Below, one piece after another: positions 1-9,011 of a stretch of DNA of 64,000 nucleotides. The stretch is from an uncultured Prevotellaceae bacterium (lineage in GTDB: Bacteria; Bacteroidota; Bacteroidia; Bacteroidales; Bacteroidaceae), in NCBI GenBank assembly GCA_902775605.1, contig CACYNE010000005.1, positions 1 through 64,000 of the forward strand, in the 5' to 3' direction. The notes under the pieces were generated by a model. The model made no database searches. It was not told the DNA's origin and saw only the letters and a list, made by a program, of their open reading frames with translations. The position numbers and the translations under genes were made by a program. The stretch's first letter is position 1; each line of letters opens with the position of its first letter.

Positions 1-94
1 GACCATCACGTGGTGCACGAGCGTCGGCGATTACGATGCTGTAGAAAGCATAGCTCTTACGGCCACCGCGCTGCAATCTGATTTTTGTTGCCAT
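1..94 (-). CDS. rpsP: 30S ribosomal protein S16 (5' part only)
   Basis: The first 31 codons of a minus-strand gene that runs out of the window at base 1. The protein begins [20 protein letters not shown] and continues [11 protein letters not shown], the conserved N-terminus of ribosomal protein S16, a small protein of the 30S subunit body that binds 16S rRNA. The start is the ATG at 92-94. A Bacteroidota promoter lies about 70 nt upstream at 164-171. The C-terminal half and any downstream genes are outside the window. Confidence 0.95.
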   Translation of the reverse strand, partial: MATKIRLQRGGRKSYAFYSIVIADARAPRDG

Positions 95-163
95 GTTTTT
101 TAAAAATGTTTAATTTGTTGTTTAAAAATTGAATTTCATGCTCCCATCTCGTGGAAACGGCCG

Positions 164-171
164 CAAAATTA
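164..171 (-). promoter_or_regulatory. Promoter -7 box of rpsP
   Basis: On the minus strand the bases read TAATTTTG, matching the Bacteroidota -7 consensus TAnnTTTG, about 70 nt upstream of the rpsP ATG. The 18 bases around it (163-180) recur at the bamD promoter (14111-14128). No clear TTTG is seen at the -33 position. Confidence 0.6.
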
Positions 172-235
172 CTCATTTTTAGGCACTTGAACAAATTTTT
201 CCACACTTTTGTGTCGTTTTTTAGAGTTTTTTGTG

Positions 236-243
236 TAATTTTG
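236..243 (+). promoter_or_regulatory. Possible promoter -7 box of the GT2 gene
   Basis: TAATTTTG lies only 8 nt before the ATG at 252. If used, the transcript would start within a few bases of the start codon, so the mRNA would be nearly leaderless. It matches the TAnnTTTG consensus; the -33 element is not obvious. Confidence 0.4.
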
Positions 244-251
244 GACTCGAA

Positions 252-1133
252 ATGAAGCAAGAACTATCGATTTTAATTCCTATATATAATAATGACTGCC
301 GACAGCAAGTGACAGAATTATGTCATCAGGCTGAGGATGTCAAGGGCCTGACGTTTGAGATTGTCGTGGCTGATGATGGGTCGTCAGAAGCAGTTGTTAG
401 CGATTGGCTGTTGGCCATTAGCCAAATGAAGAATGTACGCTGCATTCGCAAGGAACAGAACGTGGGCAGAGCGGCGATTCGCAACTTCCTGGCGAGAGAA
501 GCGACATTCAACTGGTTGCTGTTTATGGATGGGGATATGGCGATTCCTTCTAAGGAGTTTGTCAAGAACTGGGTGGAGGCCGATATTGACCAAATTGGAT
601 ATGGTGGCTATATCGTAGGACCTGGAGAATCGTCGTCATTGCGATATATCTACGAGAAGAAGTGCGAGCCTATGCATCGTGCCAAAGAGCGTCAGAAAAG
701 GCCTTTCCTGCACTTTCACACTTGCAATTTCATGATTAACAAGGAACTGATGCTGGCTCATCCTTTTGACGAGCGTATCCGTCATTATGGCTATGAGGAT
801 GTGCTGTTTGGCAAGCAACTCAGACAAGCTGGTGCGACCATTTGTCACATAGAGAATCCTGCTGGTTTCTTTGATTATGAGGACAACGAGCACTTTGTCA
901 GCAAGACGGAAGAGGGTCTGCGCACGCTCTACGAATTTAGAAACGACTTGAGGGGCTATTCGCAAATGATAACCTTTGTTGAGGGAATCCACATCAAAGC
1001 GGTTTGCAAACTCATCGTTCTTTGGCATAGGTTGTTTGGCAAGATGGAGCGTCGGAACCTGTGTGGCGAGAAGCCCTCACTAAGACTATTCAAGCTATAC
1101 AAGCTGGGGTACTATTTATGTTTGAAAAGGTAA
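252..1133 (+). CDS. Family 2 glycosyltransferase
   Basis: A 293-residue GT-A-fold glycosyltransferase (GT2). The N-terminus has the SILIPIYNN nucleotide-sugar binding strand, VVADDGSS at about residues 38-45 and the metal-binding DGD at 93-95, followed by an acidic GYED near residue 187 that resembles the catalytic-base region. It probably transfers a sugar from a nucleotide sugar to a polysaccharide or lipid acceptor at the inner face of the membrane; donor and acceptor cannot be read. No transmembrane segment is clear, though the C-terminus is basic and hydrophobic. I chose the ATG at 252 over an upstream in-frame TTG (231) because homology begins right after it. It stands alone, 33 nt before rhaM. 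Confidence 0.85.
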   Translation: MKQELSILIPIYNNDCRQQVTELCHQAEDVKGLTFEIVVADDGSSEAVVSDWLLAISQMKNVRCIRKEQNVGRAAIRNFLAREATFNWLLFMDGDMAIPSKEFVKNWVEADIDQIGYGGYIVGPGESSSLRYIYEKKCEPMHRAKERQKRPFLHFHTCNFMINKELMLAHPFDERIRHYGYEDVLFGKQLRQAGATICHIENPAGFFDYEDNEHFVSKTEEGLRTLYEFRNDLRGYSQMITFVEGIHIKAVCKLIVLWHRLFGKMERRNLCGEKPSLRLFKLYKLGYYLCLKR

Positions 1134-1166
1134 AAAGGGTAAGAAATATAGTAAAAAAATAAAAAT

Positions 1167-1487
1167 ATGACTAAGAGATTTGCTTTTAAAATGTTTTTGA
1201 AGCCTGGCTTCGAAGAAGAATATGCCAGACGCCACGCTGCCATCTGGCCTGAACTGAAACAGATGATCAAGGAACAGGGCGTGGGCAATTACAGCATTTA
1301 CTGGGACAAAGACACCAATATTCTCTTTGCTTATCAGGAATGCGCTGGCGAAGGTAGTTCACAGGACACGGACAATGTGGATCCCATTACCCAGCGATGG
1401 TGGGACATGATGGCAGACATCATGGAGGTGAATCCTGATAACTCACCTGTAACAATACCCCTACCCGAGTTGTTTCACATGGATTAA
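1167..1487 (+). CDS. rhaM: L-rhamnose mutarotase
   Basis: A 106-residue protein of the RhaM/YiiL family (DUF718), which interconverts the alpha and beta anomers of L-rhamnose in the cytoplasm so that rhamnose isomerase receives the right anomer. Family features seen: the RFAFKMFLKPGFEEEYARRH start, the HAAIWPEL segment with the conserved His, the NYSIYWD strand, and TQRWWDMMADIM near the end with the Trp pair. The length is typical. The gene follows a glycosyltransferase and no other rhamnose catabolic gene is near; a GH106 rhamnosidase lies 48 kb away in the same window. It converges with the kinase gene ending at 1492. Confidence 0.93.
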   Translation: MTKRFAFKMFLKPGFEEEYARRHAAIWPELKQMIKEQGVGNYSIYWDKDTNILFAYQECAGEGSSQDTDNVDPITQRWWDMMADIMEVNPDNSPVTIPLPELFHMD

Positions 1488-1491
1488 GCGG

Positions 1492-2313
1492 CTACGCTTC
1501 GACCAAGCCATCCAGGGGGCCACGCAGTATCTTTCCAACTGTGTAGCCCTCTGCTTTTAATGCCTGCCGCCATTGATCCTGATAAAAATAGGCAATGCTT
1601 CCAACTGCCGACACAGGGAGATTTTTTCGGCCGTACTGGGCAACATTATAAGTAAGAAAATCGCGAAAGTTTTCAATAACCAAGTTCTCGACCAATGGTT
1701 CATCCAAATGCAAATGAATGAATTCTGACAAAGAAGCGAGCCAACGATTGGCCAAAGGTTTGCGATACACATTTTCGATGACCTGAGGGAGATGAATCTG
1801 ATAATGCTGCTCAAACTGGTCACGGAGATGGTGAGGCAGGCGGTTCTTATAAAGGGCATTCAAGAAACGCTTTCCCAAAACAGCGCCACTTCCCTCATCA
1901 CCAAGAATATAACCCATTGGAGGAATATTCTCTATGATAGTCTTTCCATCAAACAAACAGGAATTGGCACCTGTGCCCAAGATGCAAGCGATACCTTCTT
2001 CGTGTCCACACAGAGCAATAGCTGCACCCAGCAAATCGCTATGGGCTTCGATATGTTGTGCATGAGGAAAGACCTCATTCAGCAAGCGAATCATCTTTTC
2101 TTCCAGTTCAGGACGCACACCACTTCCATAGAAATAAATCTCAACAGGGCATTGACCTCCCAAGGCTGGCATCAACTCCTGACGAAGGACATCGCGGATG
2201 GTCTGGTCATCCTGATGAAAGGGATTAATACCTTGTGTCTTCACACGCAGTTCACCCAAGGCCCAATCGGTCTTTGTGCTGCCGCTGTCGGCAATCAAAA
2301 TGTGTTGTTTCAT
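1492..2313 (-). CDS. BadF/BadG-type ATPase, probable N-acetylglucosamine kinase
   Basis: A 273-residue member of the BadF/BadG/BcrA/BcrD ATPase family within the ASKHA fold. The phosphate-1 loop DSGSTKTDW sits near residue 9, CILGTGANSCLFDG and GDEGSGAVLGK are the later phosphate and adenosine motifs. Proteins of this size and pattern in Bacteroidota are usually annotated as N-acetylglucosamine (amino-sugar) kinases that phosphorylate recycled sugars. The start overlaps the stop of the upstream lytic transglycosylase by 4 nt (ATGA), so both are likely in one mRNA; a transglycosylase that releases muropeptides and a kinase that recycles amino sugars would make a sensible pair. The exact substrate is inferred. 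Confidence 0.8.
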   Translation of the reverse strand: MKQHILIADSGSTKTDWALGELRVKTQGINPFHQDDQTIRDVLRQELMPALGGQCPVEIYFYGSGVRPELEEKMIRLLNEVFPHAQHIEAHSDLLGAAIALCGHEEGIACILGTGANSCLFDGKTIIENIPPMGYILGDEGSGAVLGKRFLNALYKNRLPHHLRDQFEQHYQIHLPQVIENVYRKPLANRWLASLSEFIHLHLDEPLVENLVIENFRDFLTYNVAQYGRKNLPVSAVGSIAYFYQDQWRQALKAEGYTVGKILRGPLDGLVEA

Positions 2314-3365
2314 CTTGCTGATTTTCTATATTTCATATATCGTTCGCGAATATGATCCACATATTCCACAGTCTCTTCTCCACGCATATAGCCCGCTTGA
2401 ACCAGCGAATCCCGATAGTACTTCGGCTGACTGAGTCGCAAGACATATGGTTTCACCTGCTCCCAGACATGCGGATTCTTGCCATCACGCTTGGCCAGTC
2501 GCATGGCATCACGAACATGATGCAATCCTCCATTATAAGATGCCAACACGAGGTTCTGGCGCTCATAGTGGTCATGCACATCACTCAACTCACAGTCCAA
2601 CTCACGAAGGTAACGGGTGGCAGCTGAGATACTCTTCTCCGGGTCATGCATATCATCGCGCGACAGTCCCAAGTGATCGGCTGTTCCTGGCATTATCTGC
2701 ATCAGTCCTTTTGCACCAGCCCACGACTGGGCACAAGGATCGAACGTGGATTCCTGATAGCATTGGGCTGCGAGCAGTCGCCAGTCCCATCCAATTCTCT
2801 TGGCGTAATTGCGGAAGAAACTGTCATAGTGTGAGATGACGCCACGAGAAAGCATGGGTGCATAAACACGACGATGAACTAAAGGCTGTGAAAACATCTG
2901 CTTCTCTTCCAATCGAACGTCTTCAAGTATCTTGGGACTATACCAAAACTGAATGGCTTCTGCCAAAAGTGTTTTCCCCTGCCCCACCTTCCAACCGGGT
3001 GTGGAATGCTTAACAGTATCTATAGGCAACAGAATAATATCACCATCGCCTGCAGAAAGACGAGCATACAACTCAGCGCTGTCGCGACAAACCTCCATGC
3101 GAAGTCTGACGCCAATCTCTTTGGCAAAACGCTCGCCCAAAAGATATTGGGTGCCAAGATGACGACCGTGGTAGGAATAATAGGTGTCGGGACCCGACAG
3201 AGTTAGACCTATCAACTCGCCTGCCTGTTGAATGGCAGTCAAATCGAAACTTGTACTATCAGCCGTTTCCAGATGGTTCGCCCAAGGCGGCGTTATAGGG
3301 TCCTGTCGTTGCGAACAAGCCGCAAATAACAGGATATTTAGCATAAATATACTTAACCGTTTCAA
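2310..3365 (-). CDS. MltF-like membrane-bound lytic murein transglycosylase (lipoprotein)
   Basis: A 351-residue lipoprotein with a short signal peptide and lipobox LFAAC (Cys17). Residues about 45-160 resemble a periplasmic solute-binding (SBP_bac_3) domain; residues about 190-310 form the SLT domain with catalytic Glu205 in QCYQESTFDP, then GAKGLMQIMPGTA and LASYNGG. This is the MltF layout. It should cleave the MurNAc-GlcNAc bond of peptidoglycan in the periplasm, leaving anhydro-muropeptides. A promoter box is at 3385-3392, and the amino-sugar-kinase-like gene overlaps its stop by 4 nt. Confidence 0.9.
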   Translation of the reverse strand: MKRLSIFMLNILLFAACSQRQDPITPPWANHLETADSTSFDLTAIQQAGELIGLTLSGPDTYYSYHGRHLGTQYLLGERFAKEIGVRLRMEVCRDSAELYARLSAGDGDIILLPIDTVKHSTPGWKVGQGKTLLAEAIQFWYSPKILEDVRLEEKQMFSQPLVHRRVYAPMLSRGVISHYDSFFRNYAKRIGWDWRLLAAQCYQESTFDPCAQSWAGAKGLMQIMPGTADHLGLSRDDMHDPEKSISAATRYLRELDCELSDVHDHYERQNLVLASYNGGLHHVRDAMRLAKRDGKNPHVWEQVKPYVLRLSQPKYYRDSLVQAGYMRGEETVEYVDHIRERYMKYRKSAR

Positions 3366-3384
3366 AAAAGTCAGAATTTTGATG

Positions 3385-3392
3385 CAAAAGTA
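3385..3392 (-). promoter_or_regulatory. Promoter -7 box of the mltF-like gene
   Basis: TACTTTTG on the minus strand, 19 nt upstream of the ATG at 3365. It fits TAnnTTTG and is divergent from the hisG promoter 33 nt away. Confidence 0.6.
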
Positions 3393-3424
3393 AACATTTT
3401 ATTGGAAATTAAAGAAAAAAACCG

Positions 3425-3432
3425 TAATTTTG
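3425..3432 (+). promoter_or_regulatory. Promoter -7 box of hisGDC
   Basis: TAATTTTG, with a TTG at 3402-3404 exactly 20 nt upstream, a good match to the Bacteroidota -33/-7 pair. It lies 30 nt before the hisG ATG. No his leader peptide or attenuator hairpin is visible between the box and the gene. Confidence 0.7.
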
Positions 3433-3462
3433 CACACGATTTACACGAAAAAAAATAGATTT

Positions 3463-4314
3463 ATGCTTAGAATTGCAGTTCAGTCAAAAGGTCGTCTGTT
3501 CGATGACACGATGCAGTTGCTCAATGAGGCCGACATTAAAGTCAGCGCCAGTAAAAGAACTTTGTTGGTAGAATCAAGCAATTTCCCTCTGGAAGTTCTT
3601 TACTTGCGCGACGATGATATTCCACAGAGTGTCGCTTCTGGAGTAGCAGATATTGGTGTAGTTGGCGAAAACGAATTCATGGAAAAAGGGGCTGAGGCCG
3701 ACATTATCTCGCGTCTGGGATTCAGCAAATGTCGTCTCTCCCTGGCTATCCCCAAAGACATCGATTACAAAGGTCTGGAGTGGTTTGAAGGAAAAACCAT
3801 TGCCACCTCGTATCCCATCATTCTGAAGAAATTCCTCGAAGAGCATCATATTCATGCAGAGATTCATGTAATTACCGGTAGCGTAGAGATTAGCCCAGGC
3901 ATTGGGCTGGCTGATGCCATCTTCGATATCGTAAGCAGCGGCTCTACGCTGGTGAGCAATAACCTGCGCGAAGTGGAGGTTGTCATGAAGAGTGAGGCTT
4001 TGCTCATTGGCCACCCCGGCATGACTCAGGAAAAGAAAGAACTGCTCAGCCAGATGCTGTTCCGCTTTGCGGCAGTACGCGAGGCTGAAGATAAGAAATA
4101 TGTACGCATGAACGCGCCTAAGGCTCGTCTGCAGGAGATTGTCAATGTACTTCCTGGACTGAAGAGCCCTACCATCATTCCTTTGGCAGATGAGGAGTGG
4201 TGCTCTGTTCACACCGTACTCGATCAAAAGCGTTTCTGGGAGATTATTGGTCAACTGAAGGAATTGGGTGCACAGGGTATTCTGGTGACGCCTATTGAAA
4301 AGATGATTCTATGA
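3463..4314 (+). CDS. hisG: ATP phosphoribosyltransferase, long form
   Basis: A 283-residue HisG, which joins ATP and PRPP in the first, feedback-regulated step of histidine synthesis. It begins MLRIAVQSKGRLFDD and has the GVADIGVVGENEF and SGSTLVSNNLREVEV (PRPP-binding) segments. The length and the C-terminal ACT-like region (from about residue 215) mark the long hexameric form, which needs no HisZ. The ATG at 3463 is preferred to an upstream in-frame codon because it gives the family N-terminus and leaves the promoter outside the gene. It overlaps hisD by 4 nt (ATGA). Confidence 0.95.
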   Translation: MLRIAVQSKGRLFDDTMQLLNEADIKVSASKRTLLVESSNFPLEVLYLRDDDIPQSVASGVADIGVVGENEFMEKGAEADIISRLGFSKCRLSLAIPKDIDYKGLEWFEGKTIATSYPIILKKFLEEHHIHAEIHVITGSVEISPGIGLADAIFDIVSSGSTLVSNNLREVEVVMKSEALLIGHPGMTQEKKELLSQMLFRFAAVREAEDKKYVRMNAPKARLQEIVNVLPGLKSPTIIPLADEEWCSVHTVLDQKRFWEIIGQLKELGAQGILVTPIEKMIL

Positions 4315-5600
4315 AGACTTTCTATTTCCCTAAACAGGAACAATGGGCTGAGATTTGCCAGCGTCCGCACTTAGATATCACACAGTTGATGAATACGGTA
4401 AACACCGTGCTGAGTGATATCAAAGTACGTGGTGATGAAGCTGTTCGTGAATATGAAGAGCGTTTTGACCATGCTATACTCAACTCAATAGCCGTTACTG
4501 AGGCAGAAATTGACGAGGCTGAAAACCTGGTTAGTAAGGAGTTGAAAGAGGCCATTGTGCTGGCTCATGACAACATTTATAAGTTTCACGCTTCTCAGAA
4601 ATTCGTTGGAGAAAAGGTGCAAACCCGTCCTGGCGTAGAATGTTGGCAAAAGAGTGTAGCCATTGAAAAGGTTGGTCTTTACATTCCTGGTGGAACAGCT
4701 CCTCTCTTTTCAACGGTACTGATGTTGGCCACACCAGCAAAAATTGCTGGATGCAAGGAGATTGTGCTCTGTACGCCTCCGAACCGTGAAGGCAAGGTGA
4801 ATCCTGCCATCTTAGTGGCTGCCCGCATTGCTGGCGTCAGCAAGATATTCAAAGCTGGTGGCGTGCAAGCCATTGGTGCAATGGCATATGGTACGGAATC
4901 TGTGCCTAAGGTCTATAAGATTTTCGGTCCTGGCAACCAATATGTGATGGCTGCCAAGCAGCAAGTATCGTTAGGCGAAGTGGCTATTGACATGCCTGCT
5001 GGGCCAAGCGAGGTTTGCGTATTGGCTGATGATACGGCTAATGCAACATTTGTAGCTGCTGACTTACTTTCGCAAGCTGAACATGGCATTGACTCTCAGG
5101 TATTGTTTATCACAACGTCAGAATCGATGCTCAAGAAGGTTTCTGAAGAAACGAGTCGCCAGGCTGATTTGCTGCCCCGCAAGGAAATGGCATTGAAGTC
5201 TTTGGAGAACAGTCGATTCGTATTGGTGAACAATGAGGCTGAGATGATTGAGCTCTCTAATGCATACGCACCCGAACATCTTATCATACAGACAGCCAAT
5301 TATGCTGAGATTGCTGAAAAGGTGGTCAATGCTGGTAGTGTGTTCTTGGGAAAATACGCTTGTGAGAGTGCTGGTGACTATGCCAGCGGAACCAATCACA
5401 CGTTGCCTACTCATGGCTATGCTACAGCCTATAGCGGCGTGAATCTGGACAGCTATTGTCGCAAGATTACCTTCCAACACATCACAGAGGAAGGCATCCG
5501 TCAGATTGGTCGTGCCGTAGAGCTCATGGCAGAAGCGGAACAACTGGATGCTCACAAGAACGCAATGACTGTGAGAATAAAAGAAATCAATGCCAATTAA
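4311..5600 (+). CDS. hisD: Histidinol dehydrogenase
   Basis: A 429-residue HisD, which oxidises L-histidinol to L-histidine in two NAD-dependent steps, the last reactions of the pathway. Recognisable are the [12 protein letters not shown] segment, [14 protein letters not shown], the zinc-ligand region [13 protein letters not shown] with Gln and His, and [18 protein letters not shown] with the catalytic region near the C-terminus. Full length. It overlaps hisG by 4 nt and is followed after 14 nt by hisC, so hisGDC are one operon. Confidence 0.96.
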   Translation: MKTFYFPKQEQWAEICQRPHLDITQLMNTVNTVLSDIKVRGDEAVREYEERFDHAILNSIAVTEAEIDEAENLVSKELKEAIVLAHDNIYKFHASQKFVGEKVQTRPGVECWQKSVAIEKVGLYIPGGTAPLFSTVLMLATPAKIAGCKEIVLCTPPNREGKVNPAILVAARIAGVSKIFKAGGVQAIGAMAYGTESVPKVYKIFGPGNQYVMAAKQQVSLGEVAIDMPAGPSEVCVLADDTANATFVAADLLSQAEHGIDSQVLFITTSESMLKKVSEETSRQADLLPRKEMALKSLENSRFVLVNNEAEMIELSNAYAPEHLIIQTANYAEIAEKVVNAGSVFLGKYACESAGDYASGTNHTLPTHGYATAYSGVNLDSYCRKITFQHITEEGIRQIGRAVELMAEAEQLDAHKNAMTVRIKEINAN

Positions 5601-5614
5601 GTTCATTAGACAAC

Positions 5615-6652
5615 ATGAAACCCTTAGAACAATTAGTTAGAAAAAATATATGGAATCTGGCACCTTATAGCTGTGCTCGCAATGAGTTCTCAGGAGCCAG
5701 CGCTACCGTTTTTCTCGATGCTAACGAGAATCCCTACGGCAATCCTCTGAATCGTTATCCCGATCCATTACAAATGGAGCTAAAGGAAAAGATTGAGCAG
5801 GTAAAGGGAATCCCTGCCAAATACACATTCCTGGGTAATGGTAGTGACGAGGCCATAGATTTGGTATATCGCTGTTTCTGTGAACCAAAGGAAGACAATG
5901 TGGTGGCCATCGAGCCAACCTATGGCATGTACAAGGTCTGCGCAGACATCAACGATGTAGAATATCGCCCGGTATTGCTGGATGAGAACTATCAGATTAC
6001 GGCCGAGAAGTTGTTGGCTGCATGCGACAGTCATACGAAAGCAATCTGGATATGCAGTCCAAACAACCCAACAGGAAACGACCTTTGTCGCGATGAGATT
6101 ATTAAGTTGCTTGAGGCTTTTGACGGCATCGTGATTGTTGACGAGGCATATAGCGATTTCTCAAAAATACGCCCACTTCGTTTTGAGTTGCCACGCTATT
6201 CCAACCTCATCGTGCTCAACACACTAAGTAAAGCCTGGGCTTCGGCTGCCATCCGACTGGGTATGGCATTCGCCTCGCCTGAGATCATTGATATTTTCAA
6301 TAAGGTGAAATATCCTTATAATGTGAATTATCTGACTCAGCAACAGGCTATCAAGGTTTTGAGCGACCCTTATGAGGTGGATCGCTGGATTCAGTTGATT
6401 ATGCAGGAACGCACCAGAATGCTTGAGGCATTTGGCTTGTTACCAATTTGTGAGAAAGTATATCCTACTGACGCCAACTTCTTCTTAGCAAAGGTCAGCG
6501 ATGCACAGCGCATCTATGATTATCTGGTGGAAAAGGGTATCATCGTTCGCAATCGCACACGCGTTCAACTCTGCCAAAATTGTTTGCGAATTACCATCGG
6601 TACACGCAACGAGAATAATGAGCTGATTGGTGCATTACGCCAGTTCATGTAG
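5615..6652 (+). CDS. hisC: Histidinol-phosphate aminotransferase
   Basis: A 345-residue class II aminotransferase (fold type I PLP enzyme) that converts imidazole acetol phosphate to histidinol phosphate. Seen: [18 protein letters not shown], the [12 protein letters not shown] motif, [17 protein letters not shown], and the PLP-lysine motif [16 protein letters not shown]. The frame is open far upstream into hisD, but the ATG at 5615, 14 nt after the hisD stop, gives the family N-terminus. hisB, next in the pathway, is not here but 14 kb downstream. Confidence 0.95.
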   Translation: MKPLEQLVRKNIWNLAPYSCARNEFSGASATVFLDANENPYGNPLNRYPDPLQMELKEKIEQVKGIPAKYTFLGNGSDEAIDLVYRCFCEPKEDNVVAIEPTYGMYKVCADINDVEYRPVLLDENYQITAEKLLAACDSHTKAIWICSPNNPTGNDLCRDEIIKLLEAFDGIVIVDEAYSDFSKIRPLRFELPRYSNLIVLNTLSKAWASAAIRLGMAFASPEIIDIFNKVKYPYNVNYLTQQQAIKVLSDPYEVDRWIQLIMQERTRMLEAFGLLPICEKVYPTDANFFLAKVSDAQRIYDYLVEKGIIVRNRTRVQLCQNCLRITIGTRNENNELIGALRQFM

Positions 6653-6666
6653 ATGAGTGCTACATT

Positions 6667-7401
6667 ATGATTAGCAAAAACAACATCAAGTTTGTTCATC
6701 AACTGGAGCAAAAGAAATATCGCCGCAAGGAAGGGCTCTTTGTTGCAGAAGGTCCTAAAGTGGTAGGTGATTTAATAGCTGCGGGGTTTAAGCCCCGCAT
6801 GCTATTTGCTGTCAATGAATGGATCCAGCAGAAGCGAATCACAACAGCACAAGAAGTAACTGAAGATGAATTACGCAAACTGAGCTTTTTGCAGCATCCG
6901 CAGCAGGTTCTGGGTATTTTTGAGATGCCTGCTCAGAGCCAACAAAACGCATTATCTGATAACGAATTGTATCTGGCACTAGATGGTGTGCAAGATCCAG
7001 GAAACTTAGGTACGATTATCCGATTGGCTGACTGGTTTGGAATCCAGACAATCTATTGTTCTGAAGATACGGCTGATGTGTGGAATCCCAAAGTTATCCA
7101 GGCAACGATGGGAAGTATTGCACGAATAAATGTGGTATATACGGATTTGCAAGAATTAATAGGCCACACAAAGATGCCGGTTTACGGCACATTACTCGAC
7201 GGACAAGACATCTATGCACAGGAGTTGACGAGTAACGGTATTATCGTGATGGGCAATGAGGGTAATGGCATCTCGCCGGAGATTCGCAAACTGATTACAA
7301 ACAAACTTCTCATTCCCAAATTCCAAGAAGGACCAGAGAGTCTGAATGTAGCCATCGCAACAGCTATCACCTGTTCTGAATTTAAGCGAAGACTACGCTA
7401 A
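6667..7401 (+). CDS. SpoU/TrmH-family RNA 2'-O-methyltransferase
   Basis: A 244-residue SPOUT-class enzyme. The N-terminal RNA-binding part has KYRRKEGLFVAEGPKVV; the methyltransferase domain has DGVQDPGNLGTIIRLADWFG (motif 1), GNEGNGIS (motif 2) and ESLNVAIATAI (motif 3), forming the trefoil-knot S-adenosylmethionine site. It methylates a ribose 2'-OH in rRNA or tRNA; the target nucleotide cannot be told. It lies 14 nt after hisC, so it probably shares its transcript. Its 3' end overlaps the convergent GNAT gene by 9 nt. Confidence 0.88.
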   Translation: MISKNNIKFVHQLEQKKYRRKEGLFVAEGPKVVGDLIAAGFKPRMLFAVNEWIQQKRITTAQEVTEDELRKLSFLQHPQQVLGIFEMPAQSQQNALSDNELYLALDGVQDPGNLGTIIRLADWFGIQTIYCSEDTADVWNPKVIQATMGSIARINVVYTDLQELIGHTKMPVYGTLLDGQDIYAQELTSNGIIVMGNEGNGISPEIRKLITNKLLIPKFQEGPESLNVAIATAITCSEFKRRLR

Positions 7402-7908
7402 GACATGCTGTACAACGACAGCATCATGATATCGGACGCCATCAAAGAGCCAGTCTGACAGATGGGCCGTTATCTGATAGTTCAACTTGCGGAAGATTTG
7501 CAATGATGCTTCATTCTCAACAGGAATAACAGCATAGATTTGATGCAGATGCAGAGTATTTAATGCATATTCCTGTAGTCTTAATACGGCCTCTCTTGCA
7601 TAGCCCTTATTACGGAACTCACGAAGGACAACAAGTCCCAGCTCCGCTCTACTATTCTTAGGATCAAATGACATCAAATCTGCCAATCCTACCACCTGAT
7701 GGGCTTCGTTCTCGATAACCAGTCTAACCTGTTTATCTACATAGATATCTGAAGTGGTGTTTGACAGAAAAGAATGAAGGACATAACGGGAGTAAGGCAC
7801 GTTGGTAACACCAACATCCCATAATTCCTTATCATTTTCAATACGATAAAGCAAATCCAGATCCTCGGGCTCAATGGCTCTTAAAGTTACTCTATTATCC
7901 GTATTCAT
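7393..7908 (-). CDS. GNAT-family N-acetyltransferase
   Basis: A 171-residue acetyltransferase of the RimJ/RimL-like GNAT group. MNTDNRVTLRAIEPEDLDLL is the typical start; LGLVVLREFRNKGYAREAVL is motif A with the acetyl-CoA pyrophosphate loop, followed by HLHQIYAVIPVENEASLQIF. The substrate is unknown. The ATG at 7906-7908 overlaps the stop of the upstream glycosyltransferase (ATGA), which decides the start over an upstream in-frame codon. Last gene of the engB operon. Confidence 0.88.
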   Translation of the reverse strand: MNTDNRVTLRAIEPEDLDLLYRIENDKELWDVGVTNVPYSRYVLHSFLSNTTSDIYVDKQVRLVIENEAHQVVGLADLMSFDPKNSRAELGLVVLREFRNKGYAREAVLRLQEYALNTLHLHQIYAVIPVENEASLQIFRKLNYQITAHLSDWLFDGVRYHDAVVVQHVLA

Positions 7909-9011
7909 TTGATGACTTCTGTTTGTGTTATAATCAAACAACTTTCACTACTATAAGTGCCTAACATACAACCCGTGTTCTTTACGGACTGATTGATGAT
8001 TTCTTCGTAAGAAATGGTATCAGAATCATATACCATGCACGTATTATTCCCCGAAGGCACTTCTTCGCATGTAAGACCTTTACGTCTGGATATCTCCATA
8101 CAGGTGTCTCTCATTTCCTGGCTACCTACAAATACAAACGATGGCTCCTCTACACGATAATAGAAACCTAAATATTTTCGCATACGCCAATAAAGCATCA
8201 TCACTAATGCCATGAGCGCACGGAAATAGATTGCCAACTTGATGGGAAGAGTGACAAGAAGCGACAAATGTCCATAGTGCTTGCGGAAAAAGATGAGCAT
8301 GGCCTGATAGAACACATGTACATAGCGGAAACTCGTCTTTTGAGTTGATTCTCCCTTATAATGCACAATACGAGCTGGCACGTACCAATTCTCGTAACCT
8401 CCTTTCTGCAAACGATACGACAAGTCGATGTCTTCACCGTACATAAAGAAGTCTTCGTCAAGCAATCCTATCTTGTCCAAAGCTTCACGACGAAGCATAA
8501 AACATGCCCCACTGATCACATCTATCTTCCCTGGGGCATCCCAAGACAAATGACTCATATAATAACGCTGAGTGAAGCCCAACATCTTAAGGAACGAGAC
8601 ATAAGGTGTAGGAAGTCCGCGACGTGACTCACGAGCAACCGTGCCATCAGCATTGTGCATCTTCACACCAACACCTCCTGCTTTGGGATGCTCGTCCATA
8701 AAGGCTAACACCTGTTTGATACTTTCTTCACCCACAAAGGTATCGGGATTCAAAAGCAAGACGTACTCACCTGTTGACTGACGGATAGCGATATTATTGG
8801 CTTTGGCGAAACCACCATTGTGATTACACTCTATCAAGTTTATCTTTGACCCAAAACGCTTCTTAAGATAGTCAACTGATCCATCGGTAGAGTGATTATC
8901 AACCACAAATATCTCACTATCTATGCCATGAGTGGCTTTCTGCACACTACAGATACACTGCTCAACGTAATAGCGAACATTATAGTTAACTATAATAACA
9001 GACAGTTTCAT
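7905..9011 (-). CDS. Family 2 glycosyltransferase (rhamnosyltransferase-like) with extra C-terminal domain
   Basis: A 368-residue GT2 enzyme. It starts MKLSVIIVNYNVRYYVEQCI, with FVVDNHSTDGS near residue 35, LLLNPDTF (the metal-binding acidic motif) near residue 85, SGACFMLRREA and DEDFFMYGEDIDLSYRL near residue 190. Residues about 240-275 look membrane-associated. Beyond residue about 285 is an 80-residue tail starting SFVFVGSQEMRDTC that resembles a small Rossmann-like unit and is not part of the GT-A fold. It probably adds a sugar such as rhamnose to a surface glycan. It overlaps its neighbours by 4 nt on both sides. Confidence 0.87.
   Translation of the reverse strand: MKLSVIIVNYNVRYYVEQCICSVQKATHGIDSEIFVVDNHSTDGSVDYLKKRFGSKINLIECNHNGGFAKANNIAIRQSTGEYVLLLNPDTFVGEESIKQVLAFMDEHPKAGGVGVKMHNADGTVARESRRGLPTPYVSFLKMLGFTQRYYMSHLSWDAPGKIDVISGACFMLRREALDKIGLLDEDFFMYGEDIDLSYRLQKGGYENWYVPARIVHYKGESTQKTSFRYVHVFYQAMLIFFRKHYGHLSLLVTLPIKLAIYFRALMALVMMLYWRMRKYLGFYYRVEEPSFVFVGSQEMRDTCMEISRRKGLTCEEVPSGNNTCMVYDSDTISYEEIINQSVKNTGCMLGTYSSESCLIITQTEVIK

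Noticed and set aside
231..251. TTG start at 231 for the first glycosyltransferase
   Set aside because: It would add seven residues outside the family and place the promoter box inside the gene; the ATG at 252 is better.
1117..1124. TATGTTTG as an rhaM promoter
   Set aside because: It fits the -7 consensus but lies within the end of the glycosyltransferase gene and lacks a -33 element; too weak to call.
3433..3462. His leader peptide/attenuator before hisG
   Set aside because: Only 30 nt lie between promoter and ATG, with no His codon run and no hairpin pair.
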